Under the pieces are notes generated by a model. The model made no database searches. It worked only from the letters and a program-made list of their open reading frames with translations, and had not been told where the DNA came from. Of a DNA stretch of 64,000 nt, positions 41,074-51,225 are shown one piece after another. Positions within the stretch are counted from its first letter, which is position 1. Each line of letters begins with the position of its first letter. A program made the translations under genes and the position numbers. This DNA comes from Staphylotrichum longicolle (Eukaryota; Ascomycota; Sordariomycetes; Sordariales; Chaetomiaceae), in assembly GCA_019096155.1 (NCBI GenBank), contig JAHCVI010000002.1:5022001-5086000 (forward strand), written 5' to 3'.

Positions 41074-41357
41074 TTGGGGCGTTTGCTCGAGGATGCTCGA
41101 TCTTGGGTTTGCGGACTCGATGCTGAGACCGGGCGAGGGAAATCTGTCAATTATGGATTTTGTGATCTTGTGTTGTAAAGGTTGCTCCTTGCGTCGTTGC
41201 TTCCCCGAAGGCTGAGTGTCCCTGATTCAACCTCGAGCTGCGGTAGTATGTTCTCTAAACAATTCTCGTCACAGCCGCGACTTGCTCTTTCTTATGTCAG
41301 TTCAATCTTGATTGTGTGATACCTTGACAGTCGCACTTTGAGACAGGAAACTCAGCA

Positions 41358-43448
41358 TCAAAACAACTCTATCTGAACCGTTCCATCATCACCTCCAAAG
41401 GACCCTGTCACCTCGCCATTCATAATACCATGGAGATAACACTCCCCGACCAGCCTCCGCCGGTCTTTGGTGCCGCTGTCCCCTCTGGCTTGTCTGAGTA
41501 CGAATGGCACTTTTGCCCCCGCGAGCACGACACACTGGTCGCCTCGACGCATGGTACGAGGCCCCAGCCCGAAGTAGCCCCTCTGGGTGCGGAAGAAGTT
41601 CCGACCGTAGGACACGAGGCGCATGTCAAGCCAGAATTTCTCGGCATTCCCAGTCGTGGCGCTCACCGCTGGCTGTGCTTCGGGGGACTGAGTCCCAGCC
41701 TCGTGCTCGTACTCGTCCTTGGCGTCGACAACTGAATCCACATTTGTCAAGAGCCCGGAGGTTGCGCGGTAGGCGCGAAAGTTTGCGCGATGTTCTGAGA
41801 AGTGCTCCGCGCTTTCAGCCGAGTCGTAGCCTGTCAGGCCAGCTGTTAGAGTGAGAGACAGTGCGTCGATTCGCCCGTCATTGCTGTCAGGCTCATCGCC
41901 AATGTATGGGGACCGCTCTCCTGGACATGGGTTTGTTTTAATGGCAGCCTGCCAGATACTCTTCATCGTGTCTGCGAGACGGCGCGGCGAGTGGACTGTC
42001 CAAGGGAGCTCAAGATGCTCGTCATTGAACGCTATCGTCTCGTCCACGACATCGACGAACGCGCCGGCGACACGAAGGAGCTTTTCTTCGCGCAAAGCCG
42101 ACTCATCGTGCGTTTGCATAACCGTATAAGGCGAGGTTCGGACGACAGCAGGGGGCGGCTGCTTGCCGAGCCCTCCCGAAGCGTTGTAGTAGAAGCCGGA
42201 AAAGATACCCAGGGTGCAGATGGTCATGGACTGCTTCCACATCGGCACCCAGCTCGGGGAACCGCTCTCAGTCTCAAGTTCGGCGTCAGTGGCATGCTCA
42301 ACAGCGCTGAGCACGCGCAGACCGCGACGTTGACGAATGAGGTTCAGCGCGAGCTCGAGATAGACATCATCGACGCTCTTGCCATAATCTGGCATGACGA
42401 CGAGCTTCTTTTCCTCGGCCCCCGTCACGGATGAGTCTCTGTGCCCAGCCTCACCACCGATCTCGTTCTCGTTCTCCTCAACGTCGACCAGGGCAAGCGG
42501 GTGCCCTAGGAGAGAGTAAATATGATCCCTGTGGTCCGCACACCCGAGCCAGCTTGCCTGGTTTACCAAGTCCAAAAACGTCCGGTCGAGATCTCCCTTC
42601 CATGCCTCCGCTCCGGAGACAGTCCAGTCCAGCCAGTCGCCATGGATGGTGCTGAACTCGACTCCCCAACTGCTCGACAGCGTTGGTGCGCAGCGTTCAT
42701 GCCAGGCAGCCAGGCGCATCAGGTCGCGGTACAAGAATTCGACGACATCACTCTCAGCCTCCAGCCCGCCGTCATCGTCGCCGTACAACACGACTGGGTC
42801 GCGTGCCAGCCCGACTTCTTGTATGACCCAAGCGCGTGTGAACCAAGGAACAGACAGCATGCATTTCAACGCCTCCCAACGCGAATCGAGCAAAAGCGAG
42901 TCCGAGGACTCGAGAATCGGGGCGTTGTTGATGTCTCCGTCGCACCGGGCCAGGAGACCCTTCACCTCGGCAACAAGCGCCGCCACGTCACCAGCGCGCC
43001 CATCCGGTGCAGGGCCCAGATGCACGAGAACGCGGTGCGCGCAGCTGTAGATACGTCCCATGAAGCTGACGTGGAAGCCTCGCTCCTCCAGATCGTGCTG
43101 GTTGATGCAGATAGCATCCGCCCACAGCAGCCGCGTGTCGCTGCGCCCGCGGATGCGGCGGAGCGCCGCGGCGAGGTTGGGCGTCACGCCGAAGGGGTGT
43201 CCGTCGCAGGTGATGGGGACGAGGTCGGCTGGGGAGTCAATCTTGCCCCAGACATAGGAGAGGGCCTCGAAGGGCGGGGCGGAGTCCAGGTCGGTGACGG
43301 TCAGGGTCACGGAGATGGGGTCTGTCTTCTGGCCGGGTGTGAGGGTGAGTAGGCGGATGTAGTACCCATCCGGAAGCGGCCTGTAGATCCGATTGTGAGG
43401 AGTCCGCGGCGTGGTTCCCACCACTTCTGGTTTGGGTGTTGACGACAT
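41358..43448 (-). CDS. HET-domain protein
   Basis: One exon of 697 codons (696 residues) from ATG 43448; the upstream GTG-led frame was not used. The HET domain is complete: YRPLPDGYYIRLLTL (22-36), FEALSYVWG (60-68), CDGHPFGVTPNLAAALRRIR (81-100), LLWADAICINQHDLEERG (107-124), FMGRIYSCAHRVLVHLG and LSVPWFTRAWVIQEVGLA. A later segment, DHRDHIYSLLGHP, is the second conserved HET block, and the C-terminal region GLGPRTMRRGDQCVVLAGAKVPFVLR is the usual end. HET proteins control heterokaryon incompatibility and programmed cell death on non-self recognition. No NACHT or other fused domain is present. It is convergent with the sugar transporter. Confidence 0.93.
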   Translation of the reverse strand: MSSTPKPEVVGTTPRTPHNRIYRPLPDGYYIRLLTLTPGQKTDPISVTLTVTDLDSAPPFEALSYVWGKIDSPADLVPITCDGHPFGVTPNLAAALRRIRGRSDTRLLWADAICINQHDLEERGFHVSFMGRIYSCAHRVLVHLGPAPDGRAGDVAALVAEVKGLLARCDGDINNAPILESSDSLLLDSRWEALKCMLSVPWFTRAWVIQEVGLARDPVVLYGDDDGGLEAESDVVEFLYRDLMRLAAWHERCAPTLSSSWGVEFSTIHGDWLDWTVSGAEAWKGDLDRTFLDLVNQASWLGCADHRDHIYSLLGHPLALVDVEENENEIGGEAGHRDSSVTGAEEKKLVVMPDYGKSVDDVYLELALNLIRQRRGLRVLSAVEHATDAELETESGSPSWVPMWKQSMTICTLGIFSGFYYNASGGLGKQPPPAVVRTSPYTVMQTHDESALREEKLLRVAGAFVDVVDETIAFNDEHLELPWTVHSPRRLADTMKSIWQAAIKTNPCPGERSPYIGDEPDSNDGRIDALSLTLTAGLTGYDSAESAEHFSEHRANFRAYRATSGLLTNVDSVVDAKDEYEHEAGTQSPEAQPAVSATTGNAEKFWLDMRLVSYGRNFFRTQRGYFGLGPRTMRRGDQCVVLAGAKVPFVLRQARGDSGTKDRRRLVGECYLHGIMNGEVTGSFGGDDGTVQIELF

Positions 43449-43825
43449 TGCGTTCGAGAGAGTCCAGTCGCGTCCTGGATACTTTAACGCAGACGTAGAG
43501 TGTATAAGGTTATCACACTGCTTGGACTTCAGCCTGCCAAGGTGTTTAAGGTAGTTGGGCTGCAAGCCCAGGTCTGGAAGGGCGCCACGGCCGGGTGCTT
43601 CCGGGAGCGGCACATGACTTGGTTGGCCAGCAAGTTAATGTATTAAAACCGTTGTCACCTCAGCAGCGCTAGTCCAGACATGTCCGTGGTGCGCTGGGCC
43701 CAAGGACCGCCTTTCCAAGAAGGCCTTCCTCAAAGAAGTTTTGGTTCCAGAGAAATGCAACACTCTTGCGCTTTCTCACTTCCAGATCATAGTTTGCCAC
43801 ATATTGAGGGTTGCTTGTTCTTGTG
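43449..43825. other. divergent promoter of HET and F-box genes
   Basis: 377 bp between start codons on opposite strands, without a recognised motif. Confidence 0.45.
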
Positions 43826-44887
43826 ATGGCTCTCCTCTCCCGTCTCCCGGCAGAGCTTGTCGAAAAAATTGTCGCAAGCCTCTGTGTCGCGTGCACGGCA
43901 GTCAAGCCGCGACGCTGCTACAACTCTAGTTGCGACTGCGGCGACATGGACGCTGACCTCGCGCACATCTCGGCCCTCGCCTCGCTCTGCTCGACGTCGC
44001 GTCATCTCAACAACATCGCTACACGGCATCTCTACCACCACGTCCGCGGTAAACATTGGTGGCGTCTTGCCCGAACACTCCTCGCCCGCAAAGACCTGGC
44101 CCACCGTATTAGGAGCATGCGCATCCCTTCCGTCACGGGCGTAGAAGAAGCCGACTGCCCTCCCCAGGTGGTAGCCTACTACGACTCCCAGCGCAAAATC
44201 TATCTGGATGCATTCCTCGGAGACGACCGTGATGAAGCCATGTTCCACCTGGGCGATGACGAGCTTTACAAAGGTGGCGGCAACATCCCAGTTGAGATTC
44301 TATCTAGCCTATGCCCCAACCTGGAAACCCTGGAGTCCGACATCTATTACTTCGGGACCTTCCGCTTTTGCGCTCCTCACTCTATGCTGCATCTGCGCAG
44401 CATAGCCCTCAGCCACAACGACACCAGGTATGGGATGAGCTTGGAACACGTGGCGCCCCTCTTCCGCGCCGCGCCTAACATCACTCATGCTCTCTTCTGC
44501 ATGGTCAGCTCGTGCGACAAGCTAGACGTAACCCTTCCCAAACTAATCAGCCTCGATTTTCGAAAAAGCACCTTCAGCGGCTCCTCGCTGGTCGATATCC
44601 TCTCCGCCTGCCCGAATCTCAAAACATTCCGGTATGAGATGGGCAGCGCCATGGTGGGAGACGAGCAGTTCACTCTCCGAGAAGCCAGGGACGTGTTCCT
44701 CGCGCACGCACCCAAACTAGAGTCGCTGTGCTTAGATACCAGCGACAACGAGATCTGGAAGGAGGACTGGGATGAGGCGGAGGCGAGCGAGGTAGGAGGG
44801 CTGTTCGCGGAGCGTGGGGTCTGGCTTGCCTTTAAGCCAAGCATTTGGGGACGCCGGGTGCGCACATCTCGCCCTTTCGCGCCATGA
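43826..44887 (+). CDS. F-box/LRR-like protein
   Basis: One exon of 354 codons from ATG 43826 (MALLSRLPAELVEKIVASL), which opens directly with an F-box-like helix. An insert rich in cysteines (CVACTAVKPRRCYNSSCDCGD) precedes the second F-box helix, HISALASLCSTSRHLNNIATRHLYHHV. The rest has leucine-rich strands: LCPNLETLESDIYYFG, MLHLRSIALSH, LPKLISLDFRKSTF, ACPNLKTFRYEMGS and HAPKLESLCLDTSDNE. These are spaced about 25-30 residues apart, as in fungal F-box/LRR proteins. It probably links substrates to an SCF ubiquitin ligase through Skp1 (family knowledge). The substrate is unknown. Confidence 0.8.
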   Translation: MALLSRLPAELVEKIVASLCVACTAVKPRRCYNSSCDCGDMDADLAHISALASLCSTSRHLNNIATRHLYHHVRGKHWWRLARTLLARKDLAHRIRSMRIPSVTGVEEADCPPQVVAYYDSQRKIYLDAFLGDDRDEAMFHLGDDELYKGGGNIPVEILSSLCPNLETLESDIYYFGTFRFCAPHSMLHLRSIALSHNDTRYGMSLEHVAPLFRAAPNITHALFCMVSSCDKLDVTLPKLISLDFRKSTFSGSSLVDILSACPNLKTFRYEMGSAMVGDEQFTLREARDVFLAHAPKLESLCLDTSDNEIWKEDWDEAEASEVGGLFAERGVWLAFKPSIWGRRVRTSRPFAP

Positions 44888-46068
44888 TGAGGCCGAGAGG
44901 CTTCCATGAACCTATCATTCTTGTAAAAGGAATTCTTTGGGTGTCTGTTTCGGGGTTCCAGAGACTCACTGTGTGTGTGTCTATAGCGAGAGACACTACT
45001 CGACTTCATTCCAGCCTAAGCAGATACTGTTATGTGCATACAAGCCTCCTTAGGAACTCGACATTAGTCTCTGAGTTTCTCTTGAGGTCATGTTGAAGGA
45101 CTACTGGGATCAAGCCACCCTCATGACGACAGAATCGACGTATGAAAAGCCAACTTCCCCTCAACACGCTCCCTGCCAAATTGTGATGTGAAAGCGAGTT
45201 CAGGCCGTTGTCTGCCAACATTCCGGCGGGGAGGCCACAGTGCCACTCCAACATTGCGTACGAGGGGCGCCCGGCAGGGCCGAATCCTTGGTGGATAGGT
45301 TCTCGGGGTCTATCACATCACAGCGTAACTTGCCGGCCGCTTGAATCTTAGAGCGGAGTTCATTGTGTTATTCCGTTTTTAGAGAAGGGGCAGATAATGG
45401 AGCCGGTGAAAGAGATGGAACTGAAGGGCACCGCAAAAAGTCCAAGACCTCTTGAGACGGCACCGACCGTTCATATGTTCAACACCGCCCGTCCCGCCCA
45501 CTAGGCCCAGGAACGGAGTATGTCACCGGGGCCCCAAGACGAAAAGTCCACTTAGCCGGATTAGGAGAACGGTCTCGGGTTCGTCACTCGGTCTTGCGGT
45601 GGAGCCAAGGAGAGAGCATTCCGACTCGATCCTTCCTGCTTGGTCAGCAACATCAACACTGTGCCACCGAGCACATACACACAAGAAGACCTAGAATGAA
45701 ACGCCGGGGATCTACGTCAGCCCTCGGAAAGGCATCCCTAGCGCAGCACAGAATGGCCCTTCTCCTATTCAGGCAACCGCTCTCCCATTGGGCCTAAAGA
45801 GCATGACAAATGGAACACCGAAGCTTATCACCATGGACCAGGGGGATAGGGCCAAGAAGGCTCCGTGCAAGAGTTGGACGCGGCTCGAGCACAACTGGAG
45901 ATTGAAAACATATAAAGCAAGACATCATCTCCCTCGATCGACGACGATATCTGGAACCACATCACCGAGCCCAGTTCTTCAGAAAATACACACACCCAAA
46001 CAACCTAACTCGAAATCCTCTTTCCCAGTTCACTTGGGTGACCTCATCCTCCCTACCAACCAGCCATC
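44888..46068. other. intergenic, no gene recognised
   Basis: About 1.2 kb with short frames only, including the promoter of the SDR at 46069. A short TG repeat lies near 44970. Confidence 0.4.
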
Positions 46069-47195
46069 ATGTCTTCCAATAATGCCCTCCCCGCCCAAAA
46101 GCGGAATTTGCCCCTCCTAGCCACGCGCGAGAACACCGAGGGCCGCACTTACATCGTCACGGGCGCCAACACCGGCCTAGGCTTCGAAGCCGCCAAACAC
46201 CTGGCCTCTCTCGGTGCCGCCAAGGTCATCCTGGCCGTCCGCAACGACATCGCGGGCCAGGCCGCCAAGCAGGAGATCGACACTGCTGCGGGGACCGCTG
46301 ATAAGAACGTTGTCGAGGTCTGGCCGCTCGACTTGTGCAGCTACGACAGCGTCAAGGCCTTTGCCAAGCGCGCGGAGACTGAGTTGGAGAGGATAGATGG
46401 GCTGCTTGAGAATGCGGGTCTTGCGCAGGCGCGTCGCGAGTTCGCCGAGGGACATGTCCTGCCAGTGACGGTCAATGTCACAAGTACGTTTTTGTTGGCG
46501 GCGTTGTTGTTGCCGGTCATAAGCGAGAAAGGGAAGAGGCTTGGGATCCAGCCGCGCTTGACCATCGTGACGAGCAGCATGGGGTTCACGGTCAAGGGGG
46601 AGTGGGAGCAGATCAAGGAGAACCCGTTGACGGGGATGGATGATGAGAATCTACACATGATGCAGAAGTGAGTAGCGCATTTTCTCCCTGCTAACCGGGC
46701 TTCCAGCTACTAACCAAGTACGACACAGCTACCCCCTTACCAAGTTGGTTGAGAACCTCGCGGTTCACCACCTCGCCCGCGAACTCTTGCCCGTCGCGAA
46801 GACTGGCGTGATTATCAATACCGTCTGCCCCGGCCTTTGCGTGACCAAGCTCGGCCGCGATGCACCGCACGATGTGTTGGCTAACCTCCGCCAGCTCCAC
46901 GCTTTGTACGGCCGCTCGAGCGAGGACGGCAGCCGTACGCTGCTGCACGGTGTTGTGGGAGGTGTTGAAACTCATGGGAAGTACCTTGATTCTTGCGAGA
47001 TTGCTGAGTGAGTACCATGTTTATTTCGACTTTGCTTTTGTGGACGGGGCTAACATAAAAGTTAACAGGGATACCGCTATGCCTGGCTGGGCGAAGGACC
47101 CGAAGATGCAGAAGCACACTTGGGATGTCATTGCGAAGGAGCTTGATGTTGCTGAGCCCGGTTGTGTGGTCAAGATGCTGCAGTGCGCTGCTTAG
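46069..47195 (+). CDS. short-chain dehydrogenase/reductase, retinol-dehydrogenase-like
   Basis: Three exons, 46069-46667, 46729-47007 and 47069-47195 (335 codons, 334 residues), with GTGAGT donors in both introns. Cofactor motif TGANTGLG lies at residues 31-38, and LLENAGLA is the NAG motif with Glu before it. The catalytic Ser is near 169 in IVTSSMGF, with Y201 and K205 in YPLTK, followed by NTVCPGLCVTKL, the PG loop. The form is classical SDR, similar to fungal light-induced or retinol-dehydrogenase-type enzymes of unknown substrate. No membrane segment is visible. It stands alone with long gene-poor flanks, so its context gives no pathway. Confidence 0.92.
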
Positions 47196-47910
47196 ATTTC
47201 TTTGACACCTCGAACGCATGTACATCTATGGTACCTTGGCTCCGTTACCTTACCTGGCTCTGCGCCTCAGATAAACCCCTTCGAAATCTTATTTGCCCTC
47301 CGAGCACACATTCACCCTCAACATCTGTCCCAAATGACCCTGCCCCTCTGGTCATGCAAAAAAATCAACCCACAGCCGACCCATTGACACAATCACCAGA
47401 GCCTCCCAGGGCTCCGACCCTAGCGCTTGGGGAAGAACGAAAGGGACCTTCACGCAAGAACCGCTAATCAGGTGCTTATTTCTTCTTGCAAATGTGAACG
47501 TCTTCGTCCCTGAAGGTTCTTCTCGAGAGCCGGCTCAGCTTCTTCCCGGCGTTGCTAAAAACCCCAGTCCGCATGGCTTCGAACCTTCCTCCTGACGACC
47601 GCAAGTTGGTGCCATTATTATGTAGAACTCAAGATACGTCCTGACAGTTACAATCTTAAACTCGCCCAATGACCTTCAGAGTGGTATGGATAAAGACTAC
47701 TAGGCACTACCTGAGGCACAAAGCTTGAGAGTATCGTTTTGGAAGCCCAATTTCACTCTCGAGAGAAAGGGACAAGTCTGGATACATGATTGACCACCAA
47801 CACTTCACCCACACTTCCCAATCAGAGACCCGGACAACTCGAAAGTCAAGAAAACCACCCCATATCACCCCGTTTCATGACCGCCTTCAGTGTCAACCCT
47901 CTCGGGGAAG
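47196..47910. other. intergenic, no gene recognised
   Basis: Nothing beyond short frames between an SDR and a candidate small secreted peptide gene. Confidence 0.4.
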
Positions 47911-48263
47911 TCAGACCTGGGCAATGTCAGAGGGGCACCCCTCAATCTTATCGACCAACTCCTTGGAGTTAACATCTGTTAGCGACGCAGATTTTCTGCG
48001 GCGAAGAGGTAATTTCCTGGGGTGAAGAGGTCAGTTACAACGACCAGAGGCCAGGCGAGAGCTTCATATACGTACAACACCGACACCCTTGTAATTAACA
48101 CCTGTTAGCGACTGAACCGTTCACTGTGTCAAGGAGGGAATAGAGGAAGACGTACGCGCTCCTGAGCGGGCTGAACGGCAGTGCTGGACTGGTCCGGGCG
48201 GGCGGCAGGGAACGCCACGGCCAGGCCGGCGACGGCGGAGGTGAGAAGGGCGGTGAAGCGCAT
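47911..48263 (-). CDS. candidate small secreted peptide with duplicated exon-like units
   Basis: Tentative. The ATG at 48263 opens a convincing signal peptide (MRFTALLTSAVAGLAVAFPA) and a short tail to ...QPAQER at 48156, where a GTACGT donor follows. Downstream, two near-identical 26-bp blocks each contain a branch/acceptor string GCTAACAG: 48087-48112, which would encode GVNYKGV, and 47961-47986, which would encode DVNSKELVDKI. The last frame continues EGCPSDIAQV to a stop at 47911. Total length would be about 65-70 residues. The exact joins are unclear: the last donor would have to be weak (GTGTTG), so one of the two blocks may be skipped or decayed. Without splicing the frame ends after 44 residues. 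No family recognised. Confidence 0.4.
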
Positions 48264-49954
48264 GGTAAAGGGTTGATTGGAGTTTCGGAGTAGGCTGGGT
48301 GCTTGGTAGTTGACGAGGAGATGTGCGTTCTGAATGATGCAAGAGCCTGGGGAAACTCAGCCCTCTTTATAGAATTTCTCATCATCGTCTAGAAGAAGTC
48401 GTCCCGGAGACTATTAAGAAGCCCACGTGCAGACTCTTGCTTGTTCAACTACCCTCAACAACGTTGCGAACATAGAATGGACTCAGCTGCGCCTGTTCTG
48501 CACCTTCATCCTGCAGTGGAACTCTGACAGAGCGCCAAGCGATCAGCCCACATCATCTCGCCCTTTCTTCCAGAGGTACGGCGCCTCTTGTCGTACTCCA
48601 AGCCGTACTGACGCTGATGTCTAGAGGCCTTTTTGGTACCGATGCACCGCGAGCCTACTTGAGCGAGTGCACCAAAGTCGGAAAAGCTCAAACGGCCCGA
48701 GGGCTTAAGCGAATGCAAGTGTGATCCCGGCTTGCATTGTTGAACTGCTCCATGCCATATCACAGGAAGCCTCCGAGCCAGTGGTTGCAGCGTGTTGGCG
48801 GCTCACGCCTCAAAGCCGCGCGAAGTTCGGACGCTCCTGTCCCTGGAGGATCGATGGACTTGACAGAGGGACATAGCGAGCCTTCAAATTACCGACCCGT
48901 ATGTTTGGAATCAAGATTCCCGGGTACGTGGTGGCTGTGCGAGTCGATCAGCCGTTAAGTTTGGAATCAAGCTTGCCAGGTCGGTGATAGCGCTAGGAAA
49001 TGATTTCTAGGCGACCCGAGGAGGATCGCGGTCCTGGCTCCTGGGTGCCATTGCAGGGCTCAGCGGTCTGAACCAAGCATGCGAGGCTGAGGCCCGAGAC
49101 GGCGGAACGGCCCTGCGACCCGCAACCCACGAAGCTGGATCAAGGGGTCCTGTGGGCGGTGGCTTGCTTCCTCTTTGGTTGACGCAAATCAGACGACTGA
49201 GTCTCAGACACACGGGAGGGCACAGCAACGCGCCGAAGGTCTCGCCGAAGCTGAACAAACGCCTCCCGGCCTACATCACAAGTTGTCTCCTTTGAAGCCG
49301 TAGATGAGTCTGTTTGGCCGGGGGCGCGTGTGATTAATGCAACGCGACGACAAGGCTGCAGAATCTGTATGCTTCGGACGGACCTGTACTTGTAATGTAC
49401 TATACCTAACCGGGGAGCTTTTTGCGCCCACCCCCCATCTAAGCCCCTGGTGCACCTTCATGCTCCTGTCCCTCCACCACACCAGACCCAAGGTCGTCAC
49501 TGCTCTTTTCTTGTCCAAGCCAGCAGTTAGTCTCAGAGTTTAGAGGCTGGTTCATCAGGCGGTGCAGTGTAGCCTTGTAGCTGAGACAATCACGACTTTG
49601 AGGCAGTCTTCAAGAGTTGGCTATCACCTGCATTTGGAACCGCCCTCTTTAGTCGTATCCAGTTGAGGCACTGGCCCGGCTTGACGATGGTCGACTCCGC
49701 GGTCCCGAATAATATCTCCGGTGCACGCTCACCTGGGTTGGAAACACGCCCCCGACTTCCGGCTGTCTTATCCGCATCATACAGCGTGCGGTTCCCCGAA
49801 CGAGTTTACGAACTGCTCACGGTTATTCTCACGGCGCAGTCCAGACTTGCTGCTGATGCCGACGGAGTTGCTCAGTGTGCGCTCAGTTGGTGCTATCCGT
49901 TTTGTGAAAAGCAGTAATTAGATTAGACTGTGCCATATAACATTCCTAGCTTGA
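48264..49954. other. 1.7-kb intergenic stretch, no gene recognised
   Basis: No credible coding region on either strand. A short direct repeat, TTTGGAATCAAG(A/C)TT, occurs near 48902 and 48959. Confidence 0.4.
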
Positions 49955-51225
49955 TTATCCATTGCGTGAGTCGCCCCCAACCGAGCTCCTCTCATTGTCG
50001 AAATACTCTCCCTTGCCGAACCCCATATCATCCATTCTTATTGACGCACTTCGAGTCCGCATCAACCCCGCCGCTCCCTGCCCGTCCGAATGTATCGGTC
50101 CGCTGGTGCTGGTGACGGTCTGCCCTGTCTTCCACAGCTTAAACAGCGATTTGAGCCAGGGGACACAGGCGCAGATGAGACCCAGCTGGACCTCGACAGC
50201 CATCCACAACCACAGCTGGAAGCCGTACCATGTGACGTCGTACGTTTCCTGCAAGATGTAGTGGGCCCAGTAGATGCGGACGCAGCTGGCAATGACGGCG
50301 ACCAGGCCAAAGCTGAAGAGCGTGACGAGAGCGAGCCGCTGCGCGAGCGGGAGCCGAGTGTTGCAAAACGTCGGCAGCGGAAGCAACCACGCAAAGAAGT
50401 CCAGCACGGCGGTTATCGTGGAAAAGGCCATCACCAGGGGAGCCTCGCTGAAGCAATCTCGCGAGTAGAATGCGAGGTTCCAATAGCTCGAGAGGGGGCT
50501 AGGATAGAGCATCCCAATGATTAGCAACCCAGGCACACGACCCAAGTAGACACTGTCTCATGGCATGTCCATATGTTGGGTCAGACTTACCGACACTGGG
50601 AGAAGAAGGCAACAGTGAAACTAAACCCGGTCAGGGCGGAGGTCCAGATACCGACAACTTCATGTCTTGCGTGTCAGCTTCCAGGCATTCTTCTTGTCTG
50701 TCAACCTGCGTAGGCATCAGGGGAGAGCAAACTGACCAGCCAACCAGCGGAACCAGGAGCCGATGAGTGCGAGCCGCAGGTAACTGGTGAAGATTGAGGC
50801 CCTGATTACGGTCGTCGCCAGTCCATACAAGAACTGGGCTGCTAACGAGACCTTTCGGCTGGCTATCACTTGGCCGATGGTCAAGTCCCAGATATGGAGG
50901 TCCCAGCCATACTGCGTTGAAGCTAAGACGACGCAAATCGTGACTCCAAGTGTGAGGAACTAGATGACTCAGGATGAATCAGCATAAGTTGACCGGAAGA
51001 TGAGGTGTTAGTACTGAGACATACCGCTCCGACAACCATCAACCAGTCATCCCAATCAGCATTACGCAGAATGCGTGTCCGGATGTAGAGACGCAAGCCG
51101 AGACATACAAAACCAATTGACAAGGCGAGGACCACAACGATGATGAGCGCAGGACCTCGAGTCTCCGGGTTGACGTAGTTTGGGGTCGGCCACGACGCCA
51201 CGACTTCGGGAGGCGGCAGCCTCAT
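49955..51225 (-). CDS. rhodopsin-domain integral membrane protein (PTH11-like)
   Basis: Proposed exons: 51225-51025, 50959-50737, 50657-50591 and 50498-49955 (345 codons, 344 residues). The second intron is the least certain: its donor is GTCAGT, and a GTTTGC donor with an earlier acceptor also keeps the frame. Seven hydrophobic helices: IIVVVLALSIGFVCLGLRLY, the ADWDDWLMVVGAV motif typical of the family, FLTLGVTICVVLA, a segment with AAQFLYGLATTVIRASIFTSYLRL, ALTGFSFTVAFF, LVMAFSTITAVLDFFAWLLPLP and LVTLFSFGLVAVIASCVR, then VEVQLGLICACVPWLKSLF. A Ser/Gly-rich cytoplasmic tail follows. The family (conserved fungal rhodopsin domain) contains GPCR-like sensors such as PTH11 but lacks the CFEM domain here. 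Ligand and signalling partner unknown. Confidence 0.85.

Noticed and set aside
42522..43352. 276-codon plus-strand frame over the HET gene
   Set aside because: Mirror of the HET coding sequence; no conserved motif.
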